The position numbers and the translations under genes are program-made. From contig JALSTB010000125.1 in the NCBI GenBank assembly GCA_026983955.1, forward strand, positions 1-43,421: a DNA stretch of 43,421 nucleotides, in the 5' to 3' direction. The notes below the pieces were generated by a model. The model worked only from the letters and a program-made list of their open reading frames with translations. It was not told the origin of the DNA and did not search any database. Origin of the DNA: Melioribacteraceae bacterium. Its GTDB lineage: Bacteria > Bacteroidota > Ignavibacteria > Ignavibacteriales > Melioribacteraceae. How positions within the stretch are numbered: position 1 is the first letter of the stretch; each line of letters opens with the position of its first letter. Of the stretch, positions 1 through 8,523 are shown piece after piece.

Positions 1-1
1 T

Positions 2-133
2 GCATTGGGAGCATTACTTGTTATTGTTTCTTTAACCGATGATTTTAATCTTTCCGCTTTCGTTATCGAATTGTTCTGGCTGGTGATAAGTTTAATTGGT
101 GTTGTGAAAAACTTCCAACGCGGAACGGCTTAG
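2..133 (+). CDS. C-terminal end of a small integral membrane protein (partial)
   Basis: An open frame runs from the left edge to a TAG stop at 131-133 and gives 43 residues. Two hydrophobic stretches are separated by an acidic turn (LTDDFN), with ELFW-LVISLIGVV as the last membrane segment and a short basic tail (KNFQRGTA). The pattern of a helix, a short polar loop with FNLSAFVIE and a final helix resembles the end of the small CBU_0592-like membrane protein family, but only the tail is present, so that is a guess. The start lies outside the window. No function can be assigned. Confidence 0.5.
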   Translation, partial: ALGALLVIVSLTDDFNLSAFVIELFWLVISLIGVVKNFQRGTA

Positions 134-199
134 AAAAATCCGGCTAATTTTATAAATTGCAACCGGAATAAATTTTTTCAAAAAAAACGGAGAAAAAAC

Positions 200-472
200 A
201 TGGCGGAAAACATACCGATTGAATTTGAAAATATCGGTGAATATAATCAAGCGGTTTTACAGCAATTGATAAATAACAATGCATTGCTTCATGTACTCTT
301 GGATATAGAAGTCAATAAACTTGCACAGAAACTTGCCTCCGATGAAATCTTTTCGGATGAAGATTACGATAAAATTTTGAAGCAGAAAAGAGATGAGTTG
401 AAAAACCAAATAAACGATAAGATAAGGGAATACAAATTGCACGCGCTCGCCAATATAAATTTGCGCAAGTAA
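200..472 (+). CDS. Hypothetical 90-residue helical protein
   Basis: ATG at 200 is preceded by a purine-rich CGGAGAA ribosome-binding stretch at 188-194, which supports this start. The protein has 90 residues, is acidic in the first two thirds and Lys/Arg-rich at the end, has no signal peptide or membrane segment, and residues 50-85 have a strong helical, coiled-coil-like pattern (DYDKILKQKRDELKNQIND). I do not recognise a family. It lies 66 bases after the membrane-protein tail and converges on the DUF4249 gene with only four bases between the two stop codons, so no room exists for a separate terminator. An antisense frame at 257-442 is a shadow. Confidence 0.6.
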   Translation: MAENIPIEFENIGEYNQAVLQQLINNNALLHVLLDIEVNKLAQKLASDEIFSDEDYDKILKQKRDELKNQINDKIREYKLHALANINLRK

Positions 473-476
473 AAAA

Positions 477-1346
477 TTATTTTACCAATCTAAAGTAAAC
501 CGTGTCGCGAATTGCCGAGGCGAAAACACCAATACCGTCTCCGGTAAAGTTGCTTTTCGGTTCGTGAAAGTTTCCGTCAAATTCTTTCACGTTTTTCGCA
601 GTTAATAGATAATCTTTATAATCTCGGTTACAAGCGTAAGCTATAATTCTGTATGGACTGTAAAACCACAAATCGAATTGCTCCAATTCAAACGGATAAG
701 TTATTCCGGCCAAGGAATTAATATTCAGAATAAATCTGAACCGGAAAAGAAACGAATTAAGCCGTTCATCAACTTTTTCCGGAGTGATGTTCGGGAAAAA
801 TTTGTTCTCGTAAATAAAATTGTCCGCACTTGCAGAATCCGCAATTATTGAAAAAGCGTAGGTACTAATTCCGGGTGAAGTGACAAAATTAATACGGACT
901 TTATCTTTTCCGAATTTTACTTCGCCCAAGTTCTTCTCCAAAACGTTAAAACCGCTTTTAGGTGAAACGGTAATCGCTTTAGCAGAATAAATTTTTCCGT
1001 CGATTTCCGCCTCAACGGAAAGTTTATATTCCGTGTTTGTTTCAACGGTTATGTCCTTTGTGTAATAGGTGCGCGATTTTTCATCGAAGAGCAAAGGTGT
1101 ACCGTTTATAGTAACATAAGTTTTATTAGCCGTCGGTGTTAAAATCAAACTGTCGGGATTCACTTCCGTGTTAAGTTTAAAGTTGCGCGATATTTTTATG
1201 TTTGAAATTGTATCCCCGGGATATAAAAATCCTTCCACCACAATTTTGGGGTGATACGGTTCATCGGAAATATCTACCAGCGGATCGCCGCAATTGGTGA
1301 GCAGCAAAAGGAGATTAATGAATAAAATAAATTTAAATAGTTTCAT
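477..1346 (-). CDS. DUF4249-family outer-membrane-associated lipoprotein
   Basis: The protein starts with a lipoprotein signal (MKLFKFILFINLLLLLTNC) whose lipobox LLTNC puts the lipidated cysteine at residue 19. It is followed by a beta-rich body with the DUF4249 pattern: 'PKIVVEGFLYPGD' near the start, an ornament of short strands, and a C-terminal region with aromatic and acidic residues. ATG at 1346 is preferred over an in-frame TTG at 1352. It follows the TonB-dependent receptor by six bases on the same strand, the usual order for DUF4249 partners in Bacteroidota. By family context it should be the surface or periplasmic accessory lipoprotein of that receptor; the ligand is not known. Confidence 0.82.
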   Translation of the reverse strand: MKLFKFILFINLLLLLTNCGDPLVDISDEPYHPKIVVEGFLYPGDTISNIKISRNFKLNTEVNPDSLILTPTANKTYVTINGTPLLFDEKSRTYYTKDITVETNTEYKLSVEAEIDGKIYSAKAITVSPKSGFNVLEKNLGEVKFGKDKVRINFVTSPGISTYAFSIIADSASADNFIYENKFFPNITPEKVDERLNSFLFRFRFILNINSLAGITYPFELEQFDLWFYSPYRIIAYACNRDYKDYLLTAKNVKEFDGNFHEPKSNFTGDGIGVFASAIRDTVYFRLVK

Positions 1347-1352
1347 ATTCAA

Positions 1353-3713
1353 TTAAAATTTTATTTTTACACCCAAACTCGGAATAACCGGAAGCATGCT
1401 TGTTTTGTCCACAGTTTGAATTATTTTATTGTTTTCAAATTTTTCTTCGTAATCAATGAACCAAACATTATGCCGGTTGCCAAGGTTAAAAACTTGAAGA
1501 TACGGAATCAGTTTCCAATTACCGTAATCTATTTCGTAACTCAAACTTAAATCGAGACGGATATACGGAGGCAGCCGGAAGCCGTTAATTTCGCCGGGAT
1601 ATAAATTATAAGCCGGGTCTTGTTTCCCTTCCTTGAACGGAATATCGCTCCAATCCGGAAAAATAGTTGCATAATAAGCCGAGTTGGGTACGGTAATCGG
1701 TTGCCCGCTGGTATAAACAAAACTTAAACCGAGTTTCCAGCTTTTGTCGTACCGCAACGCTTTTCCAAACCAATTACCGGAAAATAAGTTATTAAGGTCG
1801 AAGTTCAAAACTACATTTACAATGTGCGTTCTGTCGTGCCGTGGCGGAAACTTTTTGCCTTGATTAATCCTTGGAAAAGTATATTCCGTTCGCGAGAGTG
1901 AATAAGCTATCCAACCATTGAAGGGTCCTTCTTCTTTTCTTAATAGAAATTCAACTCCGTAAGAAATTCCGTTGCCGCCGATAAATAAATTTTTGGTTGT
2001 GTTGTAAATGCTGTTGCCGTTGTTATCGTAAGCATCCGGTTCGGCTTCCGTATTGAATACTTGGTTGAAGACGAAAATGTTTTTGTAATTCTTATAATAT
2101 GCTTCTGTTGTAAATTCAATTTGAGCACCAAGGTTTTTCTGGAAACCGAAAATCAGATGGTTTGCCGATGAAACATCGGTATATTTGTTTGCCGTTACCC
2201 AAACCGACGAGAAAAACAAGCGCGGAATTCTATCCAAATATTGATGGTACATTCCCGCAGCAAATTTAATATTTGTAGTTTCAGAAGTACGGTATTTTAA
2301 ACTAAAACGCGGTGATAAATTAGTAAATGATTTATCCGAATTAAAATAATTAATTCTTAAACCGGTTTCAATTTCGGTCAGCACGTCGGGCTTCCAAACA
2401 CCGCTTAAATAAACTGTTGAATATTGCCGGCGGTTGTTTATATCAACTCTTCCTTCGTCCCAATTTTGAGTGTATAACAGATATAAAAATTTTTGCTCGA
2501 ACCCAAGCTTGAGATTAAAATTATTCAAATAAAAATAATTAAAAGAACCCTTAAGCGATAAATCGGTCAATTCGTTCCGCTCAACAAAATTGAGAATTTT
2601 GGATAAATTAAAATCGGAACGGAAACGGCTTGAAGTAATCCAAAAATTTCCGAAAAGTTTTTTGCCGAAAATGTGTTTCCAATTTACGCTGGCGGTTGTG
2701 TTGCCCCAACTGTAAAGAAATCCGAATGAATCTTTTACGTTTTTATCGAGCTTGAAATCCAAATCGTCGAATCCGTTGAAAAAACTAACCGATAGTTTGT
2801 CATTAAGTCCGAGATCAAAAAACGCTTTCAAATTAGCATCGTAAAAATAATAGTCCGGAATTTCCTTAATCACTTTGGCATAAACTTGATCGATATATGT
2901 TCTGCGGAACGAACCGGAAACGGAACCGAAATCACCCAGTGGAATTTGCAGTGTTGTTGTTGCCGAAAGCAAACTGATATTAACAATTCCTTCGAAGTGA
3001 TTTCTGTTTCCGTCGAGATTCGTAACGTTTAACACGGAAGATAATCTGCCGCCGTATTCAGCCCCGAAACCTCCTTTTGAAAACTCAACTTTTTTTATTG
3101 CGTTTGTGTTGAAGGTAGAAAAAATACCGAAAGCATGTTCCGGATTGTAAACATCGGTACCGTCGACCAAATATAAATTTTGGTCGGGTGTGCCGCCACG
3201 TACGTAAAGCGCCGAAGAAAAATCGGAGAGGGAAGTAACTCCGGGCAAAGTTTGCAATGTACGCAGCAAATCCGATTCAACCATTTGCGGAATACTTTTA
3301 ATTTGTTGAGGGGTAAGTTCTATTTTGGATACCGGAGCGGAAAATAAACGCTTACTCAAGTTAGCCGATTTATCCGAGACAACAACTTCTTCGGTAACTA
3401 TTCCTGCCGGTTCGAGATAAATTTCCAAAATTTTGCTTGACTCTTTACCAATGTTTACATCAATAACTTTTGTTTCATATCCTATGTAACTTACGGTAAG
3501 CTTGTATTTGCCTTCGGGCACTGAAGGAATCACAAAATAACCCGTGCTGTTTGTCGCTGCGCCCAACGAAAGTTTCTCTATAAATACATTTGCTCCAACC
3601 AAGCTTTCGCCGGACTCTTTGTCTTTTATATACCCTGAAACCGAAAAGAATTTTTTCTGTGCGGATACATTTATAAAAAGTATGATTAGAAAAAATATTA
3701 TCTTAAATTTCAT
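1353..3713 (-). CDS. TonB-dependent receptor with N-terminal carboxypeptidase-regulatory-like domain
   Basis: From ATG 3713 the protein has a clean signal peptide (MKFKIIFFLIILFINVSA, cleavage before QKKFF). Residues about 22-95 form a CarboxypepD_reg-like beta-sandwich (SGYIKDKESGESLVGANVF ... GYFVIPSVPEGKYKLTVSYI). Residues about 120-235 are the plug (YVRGGTPDQNLYLVDGTDVY, GGFGAEYGGRLSSVLNV), and the rest is a 22-strand type barrel ending in a terminal Phe (GVKIKF). It imports an unknown ligand across the outer membrane using TonB energy. The frame is open upstream to a TTG at 3755, but those residues would sit ahead of the signal peptide and inside a likely promoter, so 3713 (or ATG 3731) is the start. 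It forms an operon with the DUF4249 lipoprotein. Confidence 0.9.
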   Translation of the reverse strand: MKFKIIFFLIILFINVSAQKKFFSVSGYIKDKESGESLVGANVFIEKLSLGAATNSTGYFVIPSVPEGKYKLTVSYIGYETKVIDVNIGKESSKILEIYLEPAGIVTEEVVVSDKSANLSKRLFSAPVSKIELTPQQIKSIPQMVESDLLRTLQTLPGVTSLSDFSSALYVRGGTPDQNLYLVDGTDVYNPEHAFGIFSTFNTNAIKKVEFSKGGFGAEYGGRLSSVLNVTNLDGNRNHFEGIVNISLLSATTTLQIPLGDFGSVSGSFRRTYIDQVYAKVIKEIPDYYFYDANLKAFFDLGLNDKLSVSFFNGFDDLDFKLDKNVKDSFGFLYSWGNTTASVNWKHIFGKKLFGNFWITSSRFRSDFNLSKILNFVERNELTDLSLKGSFNYFYLNNFNLKLGFEQKFLYLLYTQNWDEGRVDINNRRQYSTVYLSGVWKPDVLTEIETGLRINYFNSDKSFTNLSPRFSLKYRTSETTNIKFAAGMYHQYLDRIPRLFFSSVWVTANKYTDVSSANHLIFGFQKNLGAQIEFTTEAYYKNYKNIFVFNQVFNTEAEPDAYDNNGNSIYNTTKNLFIGGNGISYGVEFLLRKEEGPFNGWIAYSLSRTEYTFPRINQGKKFPPRHDRTHIVNVVLNFDLNNLFSGNWFGKALRYDKSWKLGLSFVYTSGQPITVPNSAYYATIFPDWSDIPFKEGKQDPAYNLYPGEINGFRLPPYIRLDLSLSYEIDYGNWKLIPYLQVFNLGNRHNVWFIDYEEKFENNKIIQTVDKTSMLPVIPSLGVKIKF

Positions 3714-3752
3714 ATTCACGTTTTTTTGCATAGGACGAACTTTTAATTTCAG

Positions 3753-3783
3753 CAAAAGTATAAATATTTTGATTCAGTTGAAA
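3753..3783 (-). promoter_or_regulatory. Putative Bacteroidota-type promoter for the TonB receptor operon
   Basis: Read on the minus strand, TACTTTTG at 3760-3753 matches the -7 element TAnnTTTG, and TTTC at 3783-3780 is one base off the -33 TTTG, with a 19-base spacer. Transcription would begin near 3747, giving a leader of about 35 bases to ATG 3713. Seen in sequence; activity is inferred. Confidence 0.4.
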
Positions 3784-3820
3784 TGTAAATTTTTCAGTAT
3801 AATCTAAAACAAGGATAACA

Positions 3821-4633
3821 ATGTTATTGAATATTTTATTTATCGGCGATATTGTTGGCAAGCCCGGTTTGGATATGGTACAAATGTGGTTGCCAGGTTT
3901 GGCAAAAAAATACAAAGCCGATTTCATAATTGCAAATGGTGAAAATGCTGCCGACGGGAAAGGCTGCACCGAAAAGGAAGGAAAAATATTGTTCGATTTG
4001 GGTGTGAATGTAATTACCAGCGGTAATCATATTTGGGATAAACATCAATCGCAAGATTATTTGAAAGAAGAGAAAAGAATTTTGCGACCGTTAAATTATC
4101 CCAAGGGAACTTACGGCAGAGGCTACACGATTGTTGAAACCAATAAAGGCAAAGTTGGCGTGCTCAATCTTCAAGGTCGTGCGTTTATGTCTCCCATCGA
4201 TTGTCCGTTCAGAGCTGCCGATTGGGCGTTAAGCAGAATTAAGCAGGAAACCAACGTTGTGTTTTTGGATTTCCACGCCGAAGCAACGGCAGAGAAATTG
4301 GCAATGGCAAATTATCTTGACGGAAAAGTAAGCGTGCTGGTTGGAACGCACACCCATATACAAACCGCAGACGAAAGGATTTTCCCAAATGGGACAGCAT
4401 ACATAACCGATTCGGGTATGACGGGACCATACGATTCCGTAATCGGAATGAAAACCGATGCGGCAATTAACAGATTCGTTTATCAAACACCGCAAAAATA
4501 TCAAACGGCTAAAAACCAAGTTCACCTCTGCGGATTGTTCGTTAAAGTTGAAACGGAATCGGGAAAATCGGTGGAGATTGAAAGAATTTGTTTGCCGGAA
4601 TTCGAACGGAAAAAAGTTCCGGAAAATAGTTAA
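3821..4633 (+). CDS. ymdB: YmdB-like metallophosphoesterase (TIGR00282 family)
   Basis: The 270-residue protein has the full calcineurin-like motif set of the YmdB family: GDIVGKPG at 9-16 (Asp10), NGENAADGKG at 39-48 (Glu41, Asn42), SGNHIWDK at 67-74 (Asn69, His70), DFHAEATAEK at 150-159 (His152) and GTHTHIQTADERI at 175-187 (His177, His179). The Bacillus subtilis member hydrolyses 2',3'-cyclic nucleotides and affects cell fate and biofilm; whether this one does is inferred. Length equals the family norm. It heads a plus-strand run with folD 31 bases downstream. It is divergent from the TonB receptor, and a TATAAT at 3798-3803 could be its -10 element. Confidence 0.88.
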   Translation: MLLNILFIGDIVGKPGLDMVQMWLPGLAKKYKADFIIANGENAADGKGCTEKEGKILFDLGVNVITSGNHIWDKHQSQDYLKEEKRILRPLNYPKGTYGRGYTIVETNKGKVGVLNLQGRAFMSPIDCPFRAADWALSRIKQETNVVFLDFHAEATAEKLAMANYLDGKVSVLVGTHTHIQTADERIFPNGTAYITDSGMTGPYDSVIGMKTDAAINRFVYQTPQKYQTAKNQVHLCGLFVKVETESGKSVEIERICLPEFERKKVPENS

Positions 4634-4664
4634 TTTTTATCAAATTAATTTCAGGTTATGTTCG

Positions 4665-5543
4665 ATGACGATTATTGACGGCAAAAAAGTGGCTCAAGAA
4701 ATTAGAAACGAATTAAAGGAAAAGGTAGCAGGATTGAAATCCGCCTATGGCAAAGTACCGGGGCTCGTTACGATTATAGTTGGTGAAAATCCCGCTTCCA
4801 AAGTTTACGTAAGGATGAAACACAAAGCTTGTGAAGAAGTCGGAATGAATCCGAAAATCGAAGCTTTGCCTGCAACCACTTCCGAAGACGAACTTGTAAG
4901 TTTAATTAAAAAATACAACAATGATGAAAATTTTCACGGGATTTTGGTTCAATTGCCTTTACCGGAACAAATTGATGAAGATAAAATCATCGAAACAATT
5001 TCACCGGAAAAAGATGTTGACGGATTTCACCCGGTTAACGTTGGCAAGTTATTGATTGGACAAGATACGTTTGAGCCATGTACTCCGGCGGGAGTTGTTG
5101 AACTTTTGAAAAGGTATAATATCGAAACGAAAGGCAAACATGTGGTTGTCGTCGGAAGGAGCAATATTGTAGGCAAACCGGTTGCGGCAATGCTTTTGCA
5201 AAAGAAGGAAGGTGCAAACGCAATCGTTACGGTTTGTCATTCGGCGGCTAACAATTTGAGTGATTACACTAAATCCGCGGATATTTTAATTGCTGCAATC
5301 GGTCGCCCCCGCTTCATTACGGGCGAAATGGTAAAAGAAGGCGTTGTGGTAATTGATGTTGGAATTAACAGGGTTGATGCACCGGAAACAAAAAAAGGTT
5401 ACAAACTCGTTGGCGATGTCGATTTCGATGATGTTTCGCAGAAAGCTTCATTCATTACTCCCGTTCCCGGCGGAGTTGGACCGATGACAATAGCAATGTT
5501 GCTAAACAACACATATAAATCATTTCTTAGAAAACAAAAATAA
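4665..5543 (+). CDS. folD: Bifunctional methylenetetrahydrofolate dehydrogenase / methenyltetrahydrofolate cyclohydrolase
   Basis: FolD interconverts 5,10-methylene-, methenyl- and 10-formyl-tetrahydrofolate in the cytosol. From ATG 4665 the protein has 292 residues, the family length. The catalytic segment [13 protein letters not shown] is at 48-60 (Tyr48, Lys52), followed by QLPLP (96-100), DVDGF (117-121), the Rossmann NADP segment [12 protein letters not shown] (about 161-172) and [11 protein letters not shown] (about 265-275). The frame is open much further upstream, to 4458 inside ymdB, but that extension encodes no conserved sequence. The gene lies 31 bases after ymdB and 11 bases before deoC. 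Confidence 0.95.
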   Translation: MTIIDGKKVAQEIRNELKEKVAGLKSAYGKVPGLVTIIVGENPASKVYVRMKHKACEEVGMNPKIEALPATTSEDELVSLIKKYNNDENFHGILVQLPLPEQIDEDKIIETISPEKDVDGFHPVNVGKLLIGQDTFEPCTPAGVVELLKRYNIETKGKHVVVVGRSNIVGKPVAAMLLQKKEGANAIVTVCHSAANNLSDYTKSADILIAAIGRPRFITGEMVKEGVVVIDVGINRVDAPETKKGYKLVGDVDFDDVSQKASFITPVPGGVGPMTIAMLLNNTYKSFLRKQK

Positions 5544-5554
5544 CTCAGGTGAAT

Positions 5555-6424
5555 ATGTCTGCTCCTAACATCGAAAAAATTGTATCGCAAGTTTTTACCG
5601 AAAAAGCATTGCGCGATTTTTACAAAGTTTCCGAAACATGTCAAGGATGGGAACGCAACGTTGTCGATCAACCGGTGGCAATAAAAAATATAATCGAAAA
5701 CGGTGCGGAACGGATTGCAGCCGGATTGGGTGTTGGCGATGAATTACCCGATAAATCAATTGCGCGAATGATTGATCATACTTTGCTTAAACCCGAAGCA
5801 ACACCGGATGATATAAGAGCATTGTGTAATGAAGCCCAAACATATCACTTCGCTTCGGTTTGCGTTAACCCTTGTTACGTAAGCCTTTGCAGCAATTTGT
5901 TAAGCGGCTCCGATGTTAAAGTTTGCACGGTAATCGGATTTCCTTTGGGAGCGAATACAACCGAAACAAAAAGATTTGAAGCCGAGCAAGCATTGGAGCA
6001 AGGCGCTACAGAAATAGATATGGTTATCAATGTCGGTAAACTTAAAGCCGGCGATTATAAATATGTGTTCCACGATATAAATCAAGTGGTTTTGGCGGCA
6101 AAGAAAAAAGGAGCTGTTGCAAAGGTGATTATTGAAACCGCACTTTTAACAGACGAGGAAAAAGTTAAAGCTTGTTTGATTGCAAAAGAAGCAAAAGCCG
6201 ATTTTGTTAAAACTTCAACCGGTTTTAGCAAAGGTGGAGCAACAGCCGGAGATGTGGCTTTGATGAAATATGTTGTGGGTAGTGCAGTTGGGGTTAAAGC
6301 TTCGGGCGGTGTTAGAACATTGGAAGATGCAGAGTTGATGATTAAAAGCGGCGCCGACAGAATAGGTGCAAGTGCAAGTGTGAAAATCGTTACGGGCGAT
6401 ACATCCGGAGCAAGCGGATATTGA
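5555..6424 (+). CDS. deoC: Deoxyribose-phosphate aldolase with N-terminal extension
   Basis: DeoC cleaves 2-deoxyribose-5-phosphate to acetaldehyde and glyceraldehyde-3-phosphate. The class I aldolase core starts at DHTLLKP (74-80), then [17 protein letters not shown] (123-139), [14 protein letters not shown] (153-166), the Schiff-base lysine Lys219 in FVKTSTGF, and Lys248 in [13 protein letters not shown]. The protein has 289 residues and about 70 residues precede the core; bacterial short forms of roughly 220 residues begin close to this motif, so the extension is extra here. It has a helical pattern and no signal peptide. ATG 5555 has AGGTG just upstream (5547-5551) and is preferred over GTG 5549. 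Confidence 0.93.
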   Translation: MSAPNIEKIVSQVFTEKALRDFYKVSETCQGWERNVVDQPVAIKNIIENGAERIAAGLGVGDELPDKSIARMIDHTLLKPEATPDDIRALCNEAQTYHFASVCVNPCYVSLCSNLLSGSDVKVCTVIGFPLGANTTETKRFEAEQALEQGATEIDMVINVGKLKAGDYKYVFHDINQVVLAAKKKGAVAKVIIETALLTDEEKVKACLIAKEAKADFVKTSTGFSKGGATAGDVALMKYVVGSAVGVKASGGVRTLEDAELMIKSGADRIGASASVKIVTGDTSGASGY

Positions 6425-6425
6425 T

Positions 6426-6653
6426 ATGGTGATAGATTTAATCACTGTTCGTACAAATGATGGTTACACGGCGGAAGTGCCGTCGATTAACGGTTGCGAA
6501 TCTTGGGCGCATTCCGAAGATGAAGCAATCAAAAATGTAATTGAGTTGGTTCGCTTTTATACAAACCTTCCACCCGGAAACGAAATTAAAATTGACAGGG
6601 CAAGGAAATACCCGGACAAAATTATTTATAAACTAATTTTCGATAAAGATTGA
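6426..6653 (+). CDS. HicB-like small protein without a toxin partner
   Basis: The 75-residue product has the partial RNase-H fold of HicB: a start of short strands, then GYTAEVPSINGCESWAHSED (13-32) and an AIKNVIELVRFY helix. Unlike typical HicB antitoxins it has no C-terminal DNA-binding domain, and no HicA-like ORF lies next to it. ATG 6426 begins one base after the deoC stop, and its own stop overlaps the start of trmH, so it is translated as part of this housekeeping operon. A free-standing HicB-fold protein of unknown role is the most that can be said; toxin neutralisation is not supported by context. Confidence 0.75.
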   Translation: MVIDLITVRTNDGYTAEVPSINGCESWAHSEDEAIKNVIELVRFYTNLPPGNEIKIDRARKYPDKIIYKLIFDKD

Positions 6654-7246
6654 AATCCAAAGATTTTATTACCCCGGAACGGCTCGCAAAAATTACTGCG
6701 GCAGTGAAAGCCCGGCAATTTTCGTTGCGTGTTGTTCTCGAAAATATTCACGATCCGCATAATGTGAGTGCAATATTCAGAACTTGCGATGCCGTTGGCG
6801 TTCCCAAAGTTACTTTATTGTACACAGTTGAAAGCTTTCCGAAAATTAGTAAAACTTCATCGGCTTCTTCCCGTAAATGGGTTGACCATGAAAAATGTGA
6901 TAACACCGAAGAATGTTTTAGAAAATTGAAAAAAGAAGGTTTCAAAATAATTGCAACTGCTTTAAATGAGAAAGCTAAAAATTTATATGATTTGGATTTA
7001 ACGCAAAAGGTGGCAATTGTGATGGGAAACGAACATAGAGGTGTTTCGGATGAAGTGCTGAAACATGCCGACGAAATTTTATATATTCCAATGCGCGGCA
7101 TGATTCAAAGTTTAAATGTTTCCGTCGCCACTGCTGTTATTTTATACGAAGCCCAGCGGCAACGTGCATTAAAAGGAATGTACAGCAAAAGTGAATTGAG
7201 CGAAGATGACTTGGAAAAAATGATAGAAGAATGGGCGGCCAAATGA
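6650..7246 (+). CDS. trmH: tRNA (guanosine-18-2'-O)-methyltransferase, SPOUT/TrmH family
   Basis: The 198-residue protein is close to E. coli TrmH in order and wording: LENIHDPHNVSAIFRTCDAVGV (motif 1, from about residue 30), a middle strand region, IVMGNEHRGVSDEVL (about 123-137, motif 2) and IPMRGMIQSLNVSVATAVIL (about 146-165, motif 3, the trefoil-knot SAM site). TrmH methylates the ribose of G18 in the D-loop of tRNAs. The likely start is TTG at 6650, overlapping the stop of the upstream gene (TTGA), which suggests translational coupling. The C-terminal tail beyond residue 165 is shorter than in E. coli. Related SPOUT enzymes acting on rRNA cannot be fully excluded. Confidence 0.85.
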   Translation: MKSKDFITPERLAKITAAVKARQFSLRVVLENIHDPHNVSAIFRTCDAVGVPKVTLLYTVESFPKISKTSSASSRKWVDHEKCDNTEECFRKLKKEGFKIIATALNEKAKNLYDLDLTQKVAIVMGNEHRGVSDEVLKHADEILYIPMRGMIQSLNVSVATAVILYEAQRQRALKGMYSKSELSEDDLEKMIEEWAAK

Positions 7247-8523
7247 GACAAAGTTTTAACCGCATTGCAGAAGTAAAGGGTGAATTAAATTTACCCGGTG
7301 ATAAATCGATTTCGCACAGGGCTGTGATGTTTGCTTGTTTAGCCGGTGGAATTTCGGAGATTCATAATTTATCCGCTTCAGAAGATGTGAAGTCTACTAT
7401 AAATTGTTTCCGGCAGCTCGGCTGTTCCTTTTCCGGTACGGATAAAACGTTGATTGTTGAGGGAAAGGGATTCAAAAAGTTTACCAGACCCCAAAATGAA
7501 CTGGACGCAGGTAATTCCGGTACAACTGCAAGATTGTTAACCGGCATTTTATCCGCACAAGATTTCACTTCAACTATTATAGGCGACGAATCGTTATCAA
7601 AAAGACCGATGGAGAGAATCACGGAGCCGTTGACAAAAATGGGTGCAGTAATTGAAACGTCGGAAACCGGCACTCTCCCGCTTCGCATTTTTCCTTCGTC
7701 CGGATTGAATGCAATTGAATATGTGTTGCCGGTGCCCAGTGCGCAAGTAAAAAGCGCCGTATTATTAGCCGGCTTGCATCTCGATGAAGAAACAAAAGTG
7801 ATTGAAACTGTTCCGTCAAGAAATCACACTGAAAATATGTTGAACCTTAAAGTAAATAGAGAAGGGAACGGAACGGTTATTTATGCCTCGTCCGCAAACT
7901 ATCCGTTGCCACAAAATTATTTTGTCCCTTCCGATATTTCTTCGGCGGCATTTTTCATTGTCCTTGCATTGTTAACCGGTGCAAGCGAATTAATACTCAA
8001 AAACATTTTGCTTAATGAAACTCGAAGCGGCATTTTGGAAGTATTGCGAAAAATGGGTGGAAAAATTTCGGTGGAAAATATTCGTGAAAGCAACAAAGAA
8101 AAATACGGCGATATTATTGTGAAAAACAGTCAACTTGAAAACGTGAAAATTCCGGGAAATATTATTCCGAATATTATTGATGAAATTCCGGTTCTTTCAC
8201 TTGCGGGTTTGTTTGCCGGAGGTAAGTTTGAAATTAGGAATTGTAAAGAGTTGAGATACAAGGAAAGCGACAGAATAAAAGCATTGTGTGAAAATTATAA
8301 AAGGCTGGGCGTTGATGTTGCTGAGTTTGACGACGGTTTTGAATTAAGCGGAGAACCTTCTGTTGCGAAACCGGTGTTCGATAGTTTTGGCGATCACCGG
8401 ATTGCAATGACTTTTGCAATTGCTTCACTGCTGCTCGAAGAGGGAGGTGAAGTTGAAAATTTTGAATGCGTAAAAATTTCAAACCCGGGTTTTCTTGAAC
8501 AATTAAAACGGGTGGCAAGATAA
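7243..8523 (+). CDS. aroA: 3-phosphoshikimate 1-carboxyvinyltransferase (EPSP synthase)
   Basis: AroA joins shikimate-3-phosphate and phosphoenolpyruvate in the sixth step of the shikimate pathway. Family motifs are all present: LPGDKSISHRA (17-27), LDAGNSGTTARLLTG (87-101), GDESLSKRPMERI (114-126), VPSAQVKSAVLLAGL (164-178), ELRYKESDRIKAL late in the protein and FGDHRIAMTFAIA near the end. ATG 7243 overlaps the trmH stop as ATGA and is preferred over ATG 7231, which would add four residues. Length 426 matches the family. No other aro gene is in the window. The next gene starts on the base after its stop. Confidence 0.95.
   Translation: MRQSFNRIAEVKGELNLPGDKSISHRAVMFACLAGGISEIHNLSASEDVKSTINCFRQLGCSFSGTDKTLIVEGKGFKKFTRPQNELDAGNSGTTARLLTGILSAQDFTSTIIGDESLSKRPMERITEPLTKMGAVIETSETGTLPLRIFPSSGLNAIEYVLPVPSAQVKSAVLLAGLHLDEETKVIETVPSRNHTENMLNLKVNREGNGTVIYASSANYPLPQNYFVPSDISSAAFFIVLALLTGASELILKNILLNETRSGILEVLRKMGGKISVENIRESNKEKYGDIIVKNSQLENVKIPGNIIPNIIDEIPVLSLAGLFAGGKFEIRNCKELRYKESDRIKALCENYKRLGVDVAEFDDGFELSGEPSVAKPVFDSFGDHRIAMTFAIASLLLEEGGEVENFECVKISNPGFLEQLKRVAR

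Noticed and set aside
4458-4664. Upstream in-frame extension of folD
   Set aside because: Overlaps ymdB and encodes basic, non-conserved residues; FolD homology begins at ATG 4665.
6426-6653. HicAB toxin-antitoxin system
   Set aside because: Only a HicB-fold protein is present; no short basic HicA-like frame with its conserved His lies on either side.
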